A stretch of 64,000 nucleotides of DNA, taken from positions 1-64,000 of the forward strand of contig VXNS01000021.1 of the NCBI GenBank assembly GCA_009840445.1, given 5' to 3'. The stretch is from Synechococcus sp. SB0662_bin_14 (GTDB lineage: Bacteria > Cyanobacteriota > Cyanobacteriia > PCC-6307 > Cyanobiaceae). The notes below the pieces were generated by a model that was not told where the DNA came from, searched no databases, and saw only the letters and a program-made list of their open reading frames with translations. Positions 10,024 through 20,230 of the stretch are shown one piece after another. Within the stretch, counting starts at the first letter, position 1. Each line of letters opens with the position of its first letter. Made by a program: the position numbers and the translations under genes.

Positions 10024-10806
10024 ATGGACAACATGAACGGCAACACTGTTGATCTTCAGACCCTCTTGCCCGCCTCCCCCGAGGAGCGGCTCATCCTGGC
10101 GCTGGATGGGTGTGACGGGGAGGGGGCCATGGCGCTGGTGGAGGGGATCTCCGGCTTGTGCTGGGTGAAGGTGGGCCTCGAACTGTTCATCAGCGCAGGG
10201 CCGGGCATTGTGACCCAACTGCGCAGCCGGGGCCTTCGGGTGTTTCTGGATCTGAAGTTTCACGACATTCCCGCCACCATGGCTGCCGCCTGCTGCCGTG
10301 CCGCCCGGCTTGGGGCCAGTCTGCTGACGGTCCATGCCAGCGCCGGCACGGAGGCCATGGCCATGGCCCAGCACGCTGCCGCCGAGGCCGCCACCACTGC
10401 CAGCCTGCCGCCACCACTGTTGTTGGCGGTCACCGTCCTCACCAGTTGGCGACCTCAATCCTTCCGCCAGCAACTGGCCGTTGCGGATCCCCTGCCGGCC
10501 CATGTGGAACACTTGGCGCGATTGGCTGCCCAGGCCGGTCTCCGTGGCTGCGTCTGCTCTCCCCGGGATGCCGCCCGGCTCCACCGCCAGCAGCCCGCCA
10601 TGGCCCTGGTCACCCCCGGCATCCGCCCCCACCCCGTCCAGGGAGACGACCAGGCCCGCACCATGACGCCCGCCGAGGCCATGACCTCGGGCGCCACATG
10701 GCTGGTGGTGGGGCGGCCCGTGACCCAGGCGGTGAATCCTGGCTTGGCGTTTGCCCAACTCTGCCAGCAGGTTGCCGCCACTGCTCCCCCTTGCCCCGCG
10801 CCCTAG
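10024..10806 (+). CDS. pyrF: Orotidine 5'-phosphate decarboxylase
   Basis: LILALDGCD...VFLDLKFHDIPATMAAA...LVTPGIRP motifs. Confidence 0.95.
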   Translation: MDNMNGNTVDLQTLLPASPEERLILALDGCDGEGAMALVEGISGLCWVKVGLELFISAGPGIVTQLRSRGLRVFLDLKFHDIPATMAAACCRAARLGASLLTVHASAGTEAMAMAQHAAAEAATTASLPPPLLLAVTVLTSWRPQSFRQQLAVADPLPAHVEHLARLAAQAGLRGCVCSPRDAARLHRQQPAMALVTPGIRPHPVQGDDQARTMTPAEAMTSGATWLVVGRPVTQAVNPGLAFAQLCQQVAATAPPCPAP

Positions 10807-13736
10807 AACTGCGTTCCGAGGCGCAGGCTGGCAGTGTAGTGGTTATCGGCGGAGCCCAGGGCGGACGCGGCAACCTCTCCACCCAGCGACCACCGGTTCC
10901 AGTGGTAGGTTGCACCCAGGCCCAGCACCAGCCTGGTGCGGTCAGCTTCCGAGCCAAGGCGCTCACCCGAGACCTCCACGACTGTTTCCGGGTCCCCCAA
11001 TACCTGTTCGACCCCCAGCCGCCCCCGCAGGTTGAGGCTCCGTTGCCCGTCGTCCCACACGTGTGTGGTTTCCGTGACGACGCCGAGGCCAGCGATGGAC
11101 TGCGCTGCCTCCCGGAGCGAGAACCGTGACCCAACGGTGTCCTGGAAGTTGTCCATGGAAACGTCCGAGTGGGTCAACCAGGCCTGGGGCGTGATCGACA
11201 GACGGTCAGCCAGCAGGAAACGCCGTCCCGCTTCAATGCCGAAGGTGCGGACTGTTGCATCCACGTCATCTTTCAGTATGCCCCGGACATCCGCCCGCAA
11301 GTCCGTTTCGTAGCGGGTCAGCGAGATGCTGCCGCTGGCATAGTAGCCGTCGGTGTTGTCCCAGGAGATCCCGGCCGACCCACCGAAGCCCGAAGCGTCG
11401 ATTGTGCCGCCGCCCGTCGGCGCGGACACGTCCGCCGAACCTTGCACATGGCGCAGCGAGGCCCAACCGGCCATGTTCCCCTCTCGGGGAAGGGCAAACT
11501 CCACCCCCGCCTCAGTCTCGAAGTGGCTGAAATCGTAACCCGCGCCCACGTGGGAGTGATCCGGTTCGTAGGAGCCCTGGCCGCCCGCAACCTTGATCCA
11601 TAGGGGCGAATCGGGAATGCGCAGCCGCGTCCCGGCTGCTTCCCTCTGATCCAGTCGCAGCATGAATCCAGACAACGCCTCGTAGACCGCTGCACGGGGT
11701 GCGTAGGAAGCCACGAAATCCTCCCGCCGGAATACCCGTCCCGCAACGGTCTCCGAAGCCGTAAGGGATACGTCGCGGGCGCCGAATGGCGCCACCGCAC
11801 CGGTGGCGCCCGTATCGTCATGCAGGGTCACATCGTTGACCGCGATCCTTGTCCTGCCGTCGTCGTTTCTGATCTCGCCCATGATCACCTCGCTCGGCAG
11901 GCGTCCGTCCAGCACCACTTCAACACGCAGTGCGGCTCCCTCTCCCTCGGCCGACACGGCAACACCGGAGTCTGCTCCAACGCTACCGTGGGGGCCAATC
12001 TCGACCAGGCCTCCACCGTACATCCGGACGCCCGCCGCCACCACAGGTGCGTCTGAGCCTGGGCAGGAATCACAGATGCCGCCGCCCCGCACCCGCCCGT
12101 TCACAACCACACGCTGCGGGCGGATGCCCGTCCGCAAGGGGTCACCCGAACCGTCCCCATCTATCGTGGGGATCTGCACACCGGCGGGCGCCTCGACCGG
12201 CCTCGTCCTGCTGCCGACTCTCCGGCCGGTGAGGCCCACAAGGATGCCGGAGCTACCCGGTCCCTGGGCTGTAATCGTCCCGCCGTCCACGTTCACGCCA
12301 ATTGTGCCTTCGCCCGAGAAGTTGAACGACCGAATGCCGGCCACTTGTTCTCCCGTGACCGTAATCATCGAATCGTGAACGCTAATGGCGATATCACCCG
12401 TGCCCTCGTAGCGTTGGCCGCCGCCAATCCCTACGGAACGGTCGCCCTCCACCTTGATATCCACCTCTCGAGCGCCTATGTCGATATTGCCGTCGCCGTC
12501 ATGCACGAAGGCCATCCCGCCTGAGTCTGCACCGGTCACCATAATATCGGCGCGGTGTACATCAACGTCAATGGCTCCTGTACCCCTGTGGGTACCAAAA
12601 ATGCCATCCAGGCGTCCTTTACCGCTGACCTGAATGTTCACGTCTCGGGCATCAATGGAGAGGTCACCTGTCGAGTCTTTTCTCCAATAGGCATAAATTA
12701 TACCGTTCGAGAAGAATTCATCTCCACGAACTTGAATATCTGCATCTCGCACGTTGATGGTGGAGTTGCCGTGGCCAAGATGAAAGCCGTAAATTCCCTC
12801 TATTCTGATTTTGCTGCTGACATCTATGGTGACGTCTTGGACATTGACGTCAACGTCTCCGTTGCCACCATGCCCACCGAAAACGCCAGCGGTCCAAGAG
12901 GAGGAATTGATCGTGATTTCGGAGTCCTGCACAGCCACGTCAAAGTCGCCCTCGCCGCCATGGAATCCAACAATGCCGCCACCGGCCCACGCCCCGTCAT
13001 CATCCTCGTCAATGGAAAGACTGCTATCAATGGAAACGTTGCGAATAAAAAGATTGTGGTCGCCTCTGAACTCTTCGTTGGCGCCATAACCATCACCAGT
13101 GTAGCTATCAATTGCATGAGGTTGCGACCATCCACTCTTGATCGAGAAGGATCCACCCGAGATTTCCGTGTGCAATGTACCCGACTTTCCATGATGACCA
13201 ACTGAAATACCTCTCCCGTCCGAAATCACGTTTGCGGAAGAAAACACCGAAATATCGCTCCCATACTCTGCATCCGTCTCGATCCTGACGGCGCTGTAGA
13301 GAGACCTCTCGCTGTCGAGCGGGCTGAAAAACAGACGGTCGTCGTTGGGGTCCTCAAGGGTGTAGGCTATCGAGAGGTCGTCGACAAATCGAATGACAAA
13401 TCCCCCTCCGTCCCCGTTGGCGAGGCGGTATACGATGTTGCCCTCTGTGGCCGCATCGTAGTTGGAGGGTGAGCAAATGACCGACGCTCCAGCACTTTGG
13501 GGCCGACCACATTCCTCCTCTGCCCGCACCGCACCACAGACATCGAGCACGAGGATCGCGACGATGACAGCGATACCGAATGATGGGCGCCTTGAGCAAC
13601 ATCTCCCCCCAGCCCTCCACTGGCCAGGAAGGGCTGGCACTTCATGGTCGTCAGCCTTGTACCTGTCCATACCTGTAACCGGCTTTCTGATGGTGCAAGA
13701 AGGTTGTGGAATTCTAGCAGGGTCAGGACTCATCAC
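10803..13736 (-). CDS. Autotransporter-like outer-membrane protein with repetitive passenger
   Basis: Secretion leader ending AVRAEEECG; repeated GDhxIxVxDxxIxVxG passenger units; C-terminal beta-barrel (PLWIKVAGGQGSY...TASLRLGTQF with terminal Phe). Confidence 0.8.
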   Translation of the reverse strand: MMSPDPARIPQPSCTIRKPVTGMDRYKADDHEVPALPGQWRAGGRCCSRRPSFGIAVIVAILVLDVCGAVRAEEECGRPQSAGASVICSPSNYDAATEGNIVYRLANGDGGGFVIRFVDDLSIAYTLEDPNDDRLFFSPLDSERSLYSAVRIETDAEYGSDISVFSSANVISDGRGISVGHHGKSGTLHTEISGGSFSIKSGWSQPHAIDSYTGDGYGANEEFRGDHNLFIRNVSIDSSLSIDEDDDGAWAGGGIVGFHGGEGDFDVAVQDSEITINSSSWTAGVFGGHGGNGDVDVNVQDVTIDVSSKIRIEGIYGFHLGHGNSTINVRDADIQVRGDEFFSNGIIYAYWRKDSTGDLSIDARDVNIQVSGKGRLDGIFGTHRGTGAIDVDVHRADIMVTGADSGGMAFVHDGDGNIDIGAREVDIKVEGDRSVGIGGGQRYEGTGDIAISVHDSMITVTGEQVAGIRSFNFSGEGTIGVNVDGGTITAQGPGSSGILVGLTGRRVGSRTRPVEAPAGVQIPTIDGDGSGDPLRTGIRPQRVVVNGRVRGGGICDSCPGSDAPVVAAGVRMYGGGLVEIGPHGSVGADSGVAVSAEGEGAALRVEVVLDGRLPSEVIMGEIRNDDGRTRIAVNDVTLHDDTGATGAVAPFGARDVSLTASETVAGRVFRREDFVASYAPRAAVYEALSGFMLRLDQREAAGTRLRIPDSPLWIKVAGGQGSYEPDHSHVGAGYDFSHFETEAGVEFALPREGNMAGWASLRHVQGSADVSAPTGGGTIDASGFGGSAGISWDNTDGYYASGSISLTRYETDLRADVRGILKDDVDATVRTFGIEAGRRFLLADRLSITPQAWLTHSDVSMDNFQDTVGSRFSLREAAQSIAGLGVVTETTHVWDDGQRSLNLRGRLGVEQVLGDPETVVEVSGERLGSEADRTRLVLGLGATYHWNRWSLGGEVAASALGSADNHYTASLRLGTQF

Positions 13737-13870
13737 CTGACCAGCCAGACGGGGCCAGCCACAAGAGAGTCCGTTACAGCAAGAGGCTCTACAGAGTATC
13801 CATAGGGATAGGGACCGGCATCCCGTTACAACACGCTACGACCATCGTGCATCCATATTTTGGTTACAGG

Positions 13871-16780
13871 CTAGAACTGGGTTCCGAGGCGAAGGCTGGC
13901 GGTGTAGTGGTTATCGGCGGAGCCCAGGGCGGAGGCGGCAACCTCTCCATCCAGCGACCACCGACTCCAGAGATAGCTTGCACCCAGGCCCAGCACCGCC
14001 CGTGTCTGCGCTGGTTCCGAGCCAAGGCGCTCGCCCGAGACTTCCACGACTGTCTCCCCATCTCCCAACCCCTGCTCGACCCCCAGCCAGCCACGCAGGT
14101 GGAGCGTCCGTTGCTCCTGGTCCTGGTTCCAGACATGTGTGGTTTCCGTGAGGACGCCGATTCCAGCCATGGATTGCGCTGCGTCTCCGAGGGAAACGCG
14201 GGAGCCAACGTCGTCCTGGAAGTTGTCCATGGAAAGATCCGCGTGGGTCCACCATGCCTGGGGGGTGATGAATAGACGATCAGACAGGGAGAAACGCCGG
14301 CCCGCTTCGATCCCGAAGGAGCGAACGGTTGCATCCACGTCGTCTTTGAGCGTGCCCCGCCCGTTCGAGTGCAGATCCATCTCGTAGCGGGTCAGGGAGA
14401 CGCTTCCGGTGGCGTAATAGCCGGCGGTGTTTTCCCACGAGAGACCGGCTGAGGCGCCGAGGCCGGAGGCCTCGATTGTCCCGCCTCCCGTCGGCGCAGA
14501 CACGTCTGCCGAGCCTTTCACGTGACGCAGCCCAGCCCAACCGGTGATGTTCCCCTGTTGGGACAGGGCAAACTCCAGACCGGCTTCGGCGCCGAAGTGG
14601 TTGAAATCGTACGTTCCACCCACCTGGGAGCGGTCCGGTTTGTAGGCACCCTGTCCGCCGGAAACCTTGACCCATACGGGGGAACCGGATAGGGGCAGCC
14701 GTGGCCCGGTTGTTTCTGCTCCCTGGTGGAGCCGCAGCATGAATCCGGGCAACGTCTCGTAGACCGCTGCACGCGGCGCGTAGGCGCTGCTCTTAAAGTC
14801 TGTCAGCTTGAACGTACGCCCCTTCACGTTCTGCGAGGACTCAAGGGATACATCCCGTGCCCCGTTCGGCGCCAGAGCGCCGGTTGCGCCCGTCATGCCG
14901 TCATGGAGAACCACCCCGTTGACCGTGATGGTGGTCCTGCCGTCATCATTTCTGATCTCGCCCGTGATCCCCTCACTGGGACGGCGACCGTTAAACGCCA
15001 CATGTAGAGCTGCACCCTCTCCCTCAGCCGACACGGCCACACCGGAGTCCGCACCGACGCTGCCGCGGGGGCCAATCTCAACCCGGCCCCCACCGTACAT
15101 CCGGACGCCGGCCCCCGCCACAGGTGCGTCTGAGCCTGGGCAGGAATCACAGATGCCGCCGCCCCGCACCCGCCCGTTCACAACCACACGCTGCGGGCGA
15201 TTGCCGCCCAAGGCGTTGTTACCGGATCTGTCCGCCGGCGAGACCTGCACACCGACGGGTGCTACAATCGGCCCCATCCTGTCGCCGAATATCCGGCCGG
15301 TGAGGCCCACAAGGATGCCGGAACTACCCGGTCCCTGGGCTGTAACCGTCCCACCGTCCACGTTCACGTCGATTGTGCCTTCGCCCGAGAAGTTGAACGA
15401 CCGAATGCCGGCCACTTGTTCTCCCGTGACCGTAATCATCGAATCGTGAACGCTAATGGCGATATCACCCGTGCCCTCGTAGCGTTGGCCGCCGCCAATC
15501 CCTACGGAACGGTCGCCCTCCACCTTGATATCCACCTCTCGAGCGCCTATGTTGATATTGCCCGTGCTGTCATGCACGAAGGCTATCCCGCCTGAGTCTG
15601 CACCGGTCACCACAATATCGGCGCGGTGTACATCAACGTCAATGGCTCCTGTATTCCCATTGTATCGACCAAAAATCCCATCGAGATATCTTTCGCCGCT
15701 GACCTGGATGTTCACGTCTTGGGCATCAATGGAGAGGTCACCTGCTGCATCCTCCCCCCAATAGGAATAGGCAATACCATTCGAGTATTGTGTTCCGCGA
15801 ATTTCAATATCGGTATCTCGCACGTTGATGGTGGAGTTGCCGCGGCCAAGGTGAAAGCCGTAAATCCCATCGATCGTGTCGCCTTCGTCGCTGAGGCTTA
15901 TGGTGACATCTTGGACATTGACGTCAACGTCTCCTTCACTACCGGCGTGGGCAGCGACAACGCCAGTGGCCCAACGGGAGTTGACCTTGATTGCGGAATC
16001 CTGTACAGTGATGCTCAAGTCGCCCTCGGCGTTCTGGACTCCACCGATGCCGGTACTCCATCCGCCACTCTCGTCATCCATGGAAACGTTGCTGTCAATG
16101 ACAACGTTGCGGACGACGAGATTGTGGTCGCCGCTGAACTCCTCACCTGTTCGACGACCGTCGCCGCGGTAGCTATAGATTGCATGAGGGTAGTACCATT
16201 CACTCTCAATCGAGAAGGATCCACCCGAGATTTCCGTGTTCAATGCACCCGATTTCCCGTGGTGGAAGACCGAAATACCTCTCCCGTCCGAAATCACGTT
16301 TGCGGAAGAAAACACCGAAATATCGCCCGCGTAATCAGCATCCGTCTCGATCCTGACGGCGCTGTAGAGAGGTCGCCTCCCGCTGTCGGCGGTGGGATGG
16401 TAGAAAAGAGAGTCGTCGTCTGGGTCGTCGCTACTATAGCTTATCGAGAGATCCTCAACGAATCGGATGACAAAATCCCCGTCCCCGTTGGCAAGGTGGT
16501 ACACGATGTTGCCTTCCGTGACCGCATCATAGTTGGAGGATGAACAAATGATCGACCTTCCGGGGCTTGGAGGCGGACCGCATTCCTCCTCTGCCCGCGC
16601 CGCGCCACAGACGCCGAGGAGGGCGGTCAAGGCGATGGCGGCGGCGCCCAACGGAGACACATGAAAATGTACCTTTTCCCCAACCGGAAAGGCGGCTGGT
16701 TCATATAACTTATAACTCTCCTCGGCTAGAGCTCTTGACAAGTCGTGGAGAGCTGGATTGGAGCAAGGAGAGTCCATCAC
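13871..16780 (-). CDS. Autotransporter-like outer-membrane protein, tandem paralog of 10803-13736
   Basis: Co-linear homology over leader, passenger repeats and barrel; identical ending ASALGSADNHYTASLRLGTQF. Confidence 0.8.
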   Translation of the reverse strand: MMDSPCSNPALHDLSRALAEESYKLYEPAAFPVGEKVHFHVSPLGAAAIALTALLGVCGAARAEEECGPPPSPGRSIICSSSNYDAVTEGNIVYHLANGDGDFVIRFVEDLSISYSSDDPDDDSLFYHPTADSGRRPLYSAVRIETDADYAGDISVFSSANVISDGRGISVFHHGKSGALNTEISGGSFSIESEWYYPHAIYSYRGDGRRTGEEFSGDHNLVVRNVVIDSNVSMDDESGGWSTGIGGVQNAEGDLSITVQDSAIKVNSRWATGVVAAHAGSEGDVDVNVQDVTISLSDEGDTIDGIYGFHLGRGNSTINVRDTDIEIRGTQYSNGIAYSYWGEDAAGDLSIDAQDVNIQVSGERYLDGIFGRYNGNTGAIDVDVHRADIVVTGADSGGIAFVHDSTGNINIGAREVDIKVEGDRSVGIGGGQRYEGTGDIAISVHDSMITVTGEQVAGIRSFNFSGEGTIDVNVDGGTVTAQGPGSSGILVGLTGRIFGDRMGPIVAPVGVQVSPADRSGNNALGGNRPQRVVVNGRVRGGGICDSCPGSDAPVAGAGVRMYGGGRVEIGPRGSVGADSGVAVSAEGEGAALHVAFNGRRPSEGITGEIRNDDGRTTITVNGVVLHDGMTGATGALAPNGARDVSLESSQNVKGRTFKLTDFKSSAYAPRAAVYETLPGFMLRLHQGAETTGPRLPLSGSPVWVKVSGGQGAYKPDRSQVGGTYDFNHFGAEAGLEFALSQQGNITGWAGLRHVKGSADVSAPTGGGTIEASGLGASAGLSWENTAGYYATGSVSLTRYEMDLHSNGRGTLKDDVDATVRSFGIEAGRRFSLSDRLFITPQAWWTHADLSMDNFQDDVGSRVSLGDAAQSMAGIGVLTETTHVWNQDQEQRTLHLRGWLGVEQGLGDGETVVEVSGERLGSEPAQTRAVLGLGASYLWSRWSLDGEVAASALGSADNHYTASLRLGTQF

Positions 16781-16883
16781 AAAAATTTGAATAGAGGAAG
16801 CCCTAGAATAGCTTCATTTTGACCTAGGCACAAGACTTCTGGAATTGACAAGGGAAATGCTGGGAAACCGGAATTGCTGCTAA

Positions 16884-17434
16884 TCATTCTGGCAGGCTGC
16901 GCCGGGTGGCAGACGCGACTTTGGCAATGGCTTGGCGCTGGGCAGCGTCGTAGTTCCAGCGCTTCAGAAACGCCACGTCCGCACCGTGGCCCCCGGTTGC
17001 CGCCAGCAGTTGATCAAGGCGTTGCCGGACGGCCAGGGGATCCAGTTGCGCGAGGAGGGCCTGGGCGCGCCGTTGCACCTGCAGGGACCCTTGGGCCTGC
17101 TCCCCATGCCCCTGTCGTTGATGGGCAAGGGCCATGGCGGTTCCCATGGCCAGATTGCGCACCACCAGATCCACCACCACTTTCCCGCCACGGTGAAGCT
17201 GCTCCACGACGGGGGCGGGGGGCTCATCCAGCAAGGGGCTGGGTCCTGCCAGGGCCACCACAAAAAAGCCGCGTCGGCCATCGGCGCTGGGCAGCAGCCC
17301 TTCCAGTTGCTGGGCCAACGCCTCAGTGGTCATGGAGCCCGCTTGCCACTGCCCCAGCCAGCGCTCTGTGCGGTTGATGGCCTCGGTAAAGGACAGGGGG
17401 TGGTCCTGATGCACATCTCTCACGGCGCCCATGG
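16884..17434 (-). CDS. Conserved hypothetical protein, divergent to era
   Basis: C-terminal part of the 312-aa ORF reads as a coherent globular protein (MGAVRDVHQDHPLSFTEAINRTERWLGQWQAG...); N-terminal part of the ORF is antisense to era. Confidence 0.6.
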
Positions 17435-17540
17435 ACGCAGGTTTGGCACTCTGCCACAAGATGCCACAAGGTGGGTACCCCGCAGCCCACTTCCTGGCAG
17501 GCGCGGCCAAGCTTGGACCTGGGAGATCCATGCGCTGCTC

Positions 17541-18491
17541 TTGTCCCAGTCCCAAGCCCCAGCCCCGACGGTCAAGGGTGACCACGGCGTCGCCCCACCT
17601 CCTCCGGGATATCGCTCCGGTTTTGTGGCCCTGATCGGGCGCCCCAACGTGGGCAAGTCCACGCTGCTCAACCAACTGGTGGGCCATAAGGTGGCCATCA
17701 CCTCCCCTGTGGCCCAGACAACCCGCAACCGCCTGCGGGGCATTCTGACCCGCGCCACGGCCCAGTTGGTGCTGCTGGACACCCCCGGTATTCACAAGCC
17801 CCACCACCTGCTGGGGGAGCACTTGGTGAAGGTGGCGCGTTCAACCCTTGGTGAGGTGGATCTGGTGTTGCTGCTCATGGACGGCAGCACGCCACCAGGC
17901 CGTGGAGATGCCTACATCGTCCAACTGCTGCGCCACTGTGCTGCGCCGTTGGCGGTGGGTCTCAACAAGCAGGACCTGGTCACCCCCAAGCGGGCCGCAG
18001 AGTTGCAGCGCAGCTACCGCAGCCTGGTGGGTGGTTGTCCGTTCTTTGGTTTCAGCGCCTTGAGTGGCGTTGGCTGTGAACAGTTGGTGGAGGGCCTGAG
18101 CCAACGTCTACCGGAGGGACCTCACCTTTACCCGCCCCATGCCGTCAGTGATCAGCCGGAACGTCTGCTGCTCGCGGAGCAGATTCGGGAACAGGTGTTG
18201 CACCTGACCCGGGAAGAGGTGCCCCACAGTGTGGCTGTGCGCATTGACGACATCCGGGAAGAGCGCCACTGCACCCGCGTCACCGCCGTGGTGCTTGTGG
18301 AGCGCAGTAGCCAGAAGGGGATTCTCATCGGCAAGGGGGGGGGCATGCTGAAAGCCATCGGCACCGCTGCACGGTTGCAGATGCAGACCTTGATTGCCGG
18401 TCCCGTGCATCTGGAGTTGTTTGTCAAGGTGTCTCCCCACTGGCGCCGTCACCCGGGACGCCTGGCGGAGCTGGGCTATGGCAATGGGTGA
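17541..18491 (+). CDS. era: GTPase Era
   Basis: FVALIGRPNVGKSTLLNQLVGHKVAITSPVAQTTRNRLRGI, DTPGIHKP, NKQDL and C-terminal KH-like region; start approximate (no canonical ATG near the G domain). Confidence 0.9.
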   Translation: MSQSQAPAPTVKGDHGVAPPPPGYRSGFVALIGRPNVGKSTLLNQLVGHKVAITSPVAQTTRNRLRGILTRATAQLVLLDTPGIHKPHHLLGEHLVKVARSTLGEVDLVLLLMDGSTPPGRGDAYIVQLLRHCAAPLAVGLNKQDLVTPKRAAELQRSYRSLVGGCPFFGFSALSGVGCEQLVEGLSQRLPEGPHLYPPHAVSDQPERLLLAEQIREQVLHLTREEVPHSVAVRIDDIREERHCTRVTAVVLVERSSQKGILIGKGGGMLKAIGTAARLQMQTLIAGPVHLELFVKVSPHWRRHPGRLAELGYGNG

Positions 18492-18504
18492 GGATGGGGG
18501 ATCA

Positions 18505-18999
18505 ATGCCGCCAAACAGTGTTGTGACCCACCCACTCTTCCAACCGCCCGCTACGGCGCAGGAGTTTCTGGAGCGTTGTGCGGGCCGCTGGCTGAGTTTG
18601 CGCACCCTGGTGACCGTCAGCCATGAGGAAGAAGGTTGGGAGCAGAGCGAATCCGCCCAGTTGGAATTCGATTGGCAGCCGGCGGTGGACAATTCCGAAC
18701 TGGGGGTGTTGAGCCTCCACGGGACCCTGCAGCCGGACTTTCAACTGCGCGTGGCGGGCGCAGTCCAGGATCGGGAGGGCTGCTTTGAGGGCAGCGACGG
18801 CCGCCGTGGGCGCTGGCGGTTTGATGCGGACCACGTGCTGCAGCTCACTTGGCACAGCGGTGATCAGCAGTTTTCCGAGCGCATCTGGTTCAGCAAGGCG
18901 AATCTGCGCCTCCGCAGCCGCACGGTCTCCTGCAGAAACGACCCATCGGCGGTGCAGGCCTGCGCCTTCTACTCTGAAATCCGCCGTCTGCAGAGATGA
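18505..18999 (+). CDS. CpcS/CpeS-family phycobiliprotein chromophore lyase-like protein
   Basis: FLERCAGRWLSLRT...SERIWFSKANLRLRSRTV...CAFYSEIRRL matches the CpeS/CpcS pattern. Confidence 0.75.
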   Translation: MPPNSVVTHPLFQPPATAQEFLERCAGRWLSLRTLVTVSHEEEGWEQSESAQLEFDWQPAVDNSELGVLSLHGTLQPDFQLRVAGAVQDREGCFEGSDGRRGRWRFDADHVLQLTWHSGDQQFSERIWFSKANLRLRSRTVSCRNDPSAVQACAFYSEIRRLQR

Positions 19000-19733
19000 T
19001 GGATGAGCGGCACCAGCCACCCTTGCGGCTGGACGTGGTCAGCCTGTTCCCCCGAACCTTCCAGGCACTCCACGGCCTGGGCGTCATCGGTCGGGCCTTC
19101 AAGGCGGGTTTGGCGGAGCTTTACACCCACAATCCTCGGGACTTTGCGCCGGGCCCACACCACAAGGTGGATGATAGCCCTTACGGCGGTGGAGCGGGCA
19201 TGGTGCTCAAGCCTGAACCTGTCTTTGCTGCGGTGGAGGCCATTCCCGTGGGCCGTCGCTGCCGGGTTCTGCTCATGTGCCCCCAAGGGCGTCCCTTTTG
19301 CCAAGCCGATGCACAGCGGCTCGCCACCGACCACGACCAACTGGTGATGATCTGTGGCCACTACGAGGGCATTGATGAACGGATTCGCTGCCTGGCGGAC
19401 GAGGAGTTATGCGTGGGGGACGTGGTGCTCACCGGTGGGGAAATCCCGGCCATGGCCGTGATCAACGGGGTGCTGCGCCTACGACACGGCACCGTGGGAC
19501 AGGCTGAATCCTTGCAGCAGGAAAGTTTTTGCCAGGGCTTGCTGGAGTACCCCCACTACACCCGGCCCCGGGTATTTCGGGGGATGGAGGTGCCCGCGGT
19601 GTTGTGTAGCGGCGACCATGGGGCCGTTTCCCGTTGGCGTCAAACCCAGCGAGAGCAGCGCACTCGCCAGCGTCGGCCGGAGTTGCTGCCCTGCCCATCT
19701 GGGACCATAACCACGTCCGATGACAGCCCATGA
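18996..19733 (+). CDS. trmD: tRNA (guanine-N1)-methyltransferase
   Basis: [11 protein letters not shown]...[17 protein letters not shown]...[12 protein letters not shown]...[11 protein letters not shown]...YPHYTRP. Confidence 0.95.
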   Translation: MMDERHQPPLRLDVVSLFPRTFQALHGLGVIGRAFKAGLAELYTHNPRDFAPGPHHKVDDSPYGGGAGMVLKPEPVFAAVEAIPVGRRCRVLLMCPQGRPFCQADAQRLATDHDQLVMICGHYEGIDERIRCLADEELCVGDVVLTGGEIPAMAVINGVLRLRHGTVGQAESLQQESFCQGLLEYPHYTRPRVFRGMEVPAVLCSGDHGAVSRWRQTQREQRTRQRRPELLPCPSGTITTSDDSP

Positions 19734-20230
19734 ACCTTCGCATCGGCCATGGTTACGACATTCATCGTCTGGTGGAAGGGCGCCCCCTGATCCTGGGGGG
19801 CGTGACCATCGACCATTCCCTGGGCCTGGATGGCCATAGTGACGCGGACGTGCTGGTCCATACCGTGATGGATGCCCTGTTGGGCGCCCTGGCCCTTGGG
19901 GACATCGGCCACTATTTCCCCCCTGACGACCCCCGCTGGCGGGGCGCCAACAGCCTGGTGTTGCTCCAGCAGGTGGCGGCGATGGTGCGGGAGAGGGGCT
20001 GGCGGGTGGTGAACGTGGACACCGTGCTGGTGGCTGAGCGGCCCCGCTTGCGGCCCCATGTTGCGGCCATGGCCGTCAACATGGCCACCCGGTTGGGCAT
20101 CAGTCCGGACCGTGTGGGCGTGAAAGCCACCACCAATGAAAAGCTTGGCCCGGAGGGTCGCGAGGAGGGGATTTCCTGCTCTGCCGTGGCGCTGCTGGTC
20201 CATGACCCGGACCGCCGCCATGGCCCGTGA
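19730..20230 (+). CDS. ispF: 2-C-methyl-D-erythritol 2,4-cyclodiphosphate synthase
   Basis: [22 protein letters not shown]...[30 protein letters not shown]. Confidence 0.95.
   Translation: MNLRIGHGYDIHRLVEGRPLILGGVTIDHSLGLDGHSDADVLVHTVMDALLGALALGDIGHYFPPDDPRWRGANSLVLLQQVAAMVRERGWRVVNVDTVLVAERPRLRPHVAAMAVNMATRLGISPDRVGVKATTNEKLGPEGREEGISCSAVALLVHDPDRRHGP

Noticed and set aside
9742-10758. 338-aa minus-strand ORF
   Set aside because: Antisense to tyrS and pyrF, which have full family motifs on the plus strand.
12555-13205. 216-aa plus-strand ORF with regular Asp/Asn/Val repeats
   Set aside because: Antisense of the autotransporter passenger repeats; the regularity mirrors the sense-strand repeat. 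The same applies to 15626-16543.
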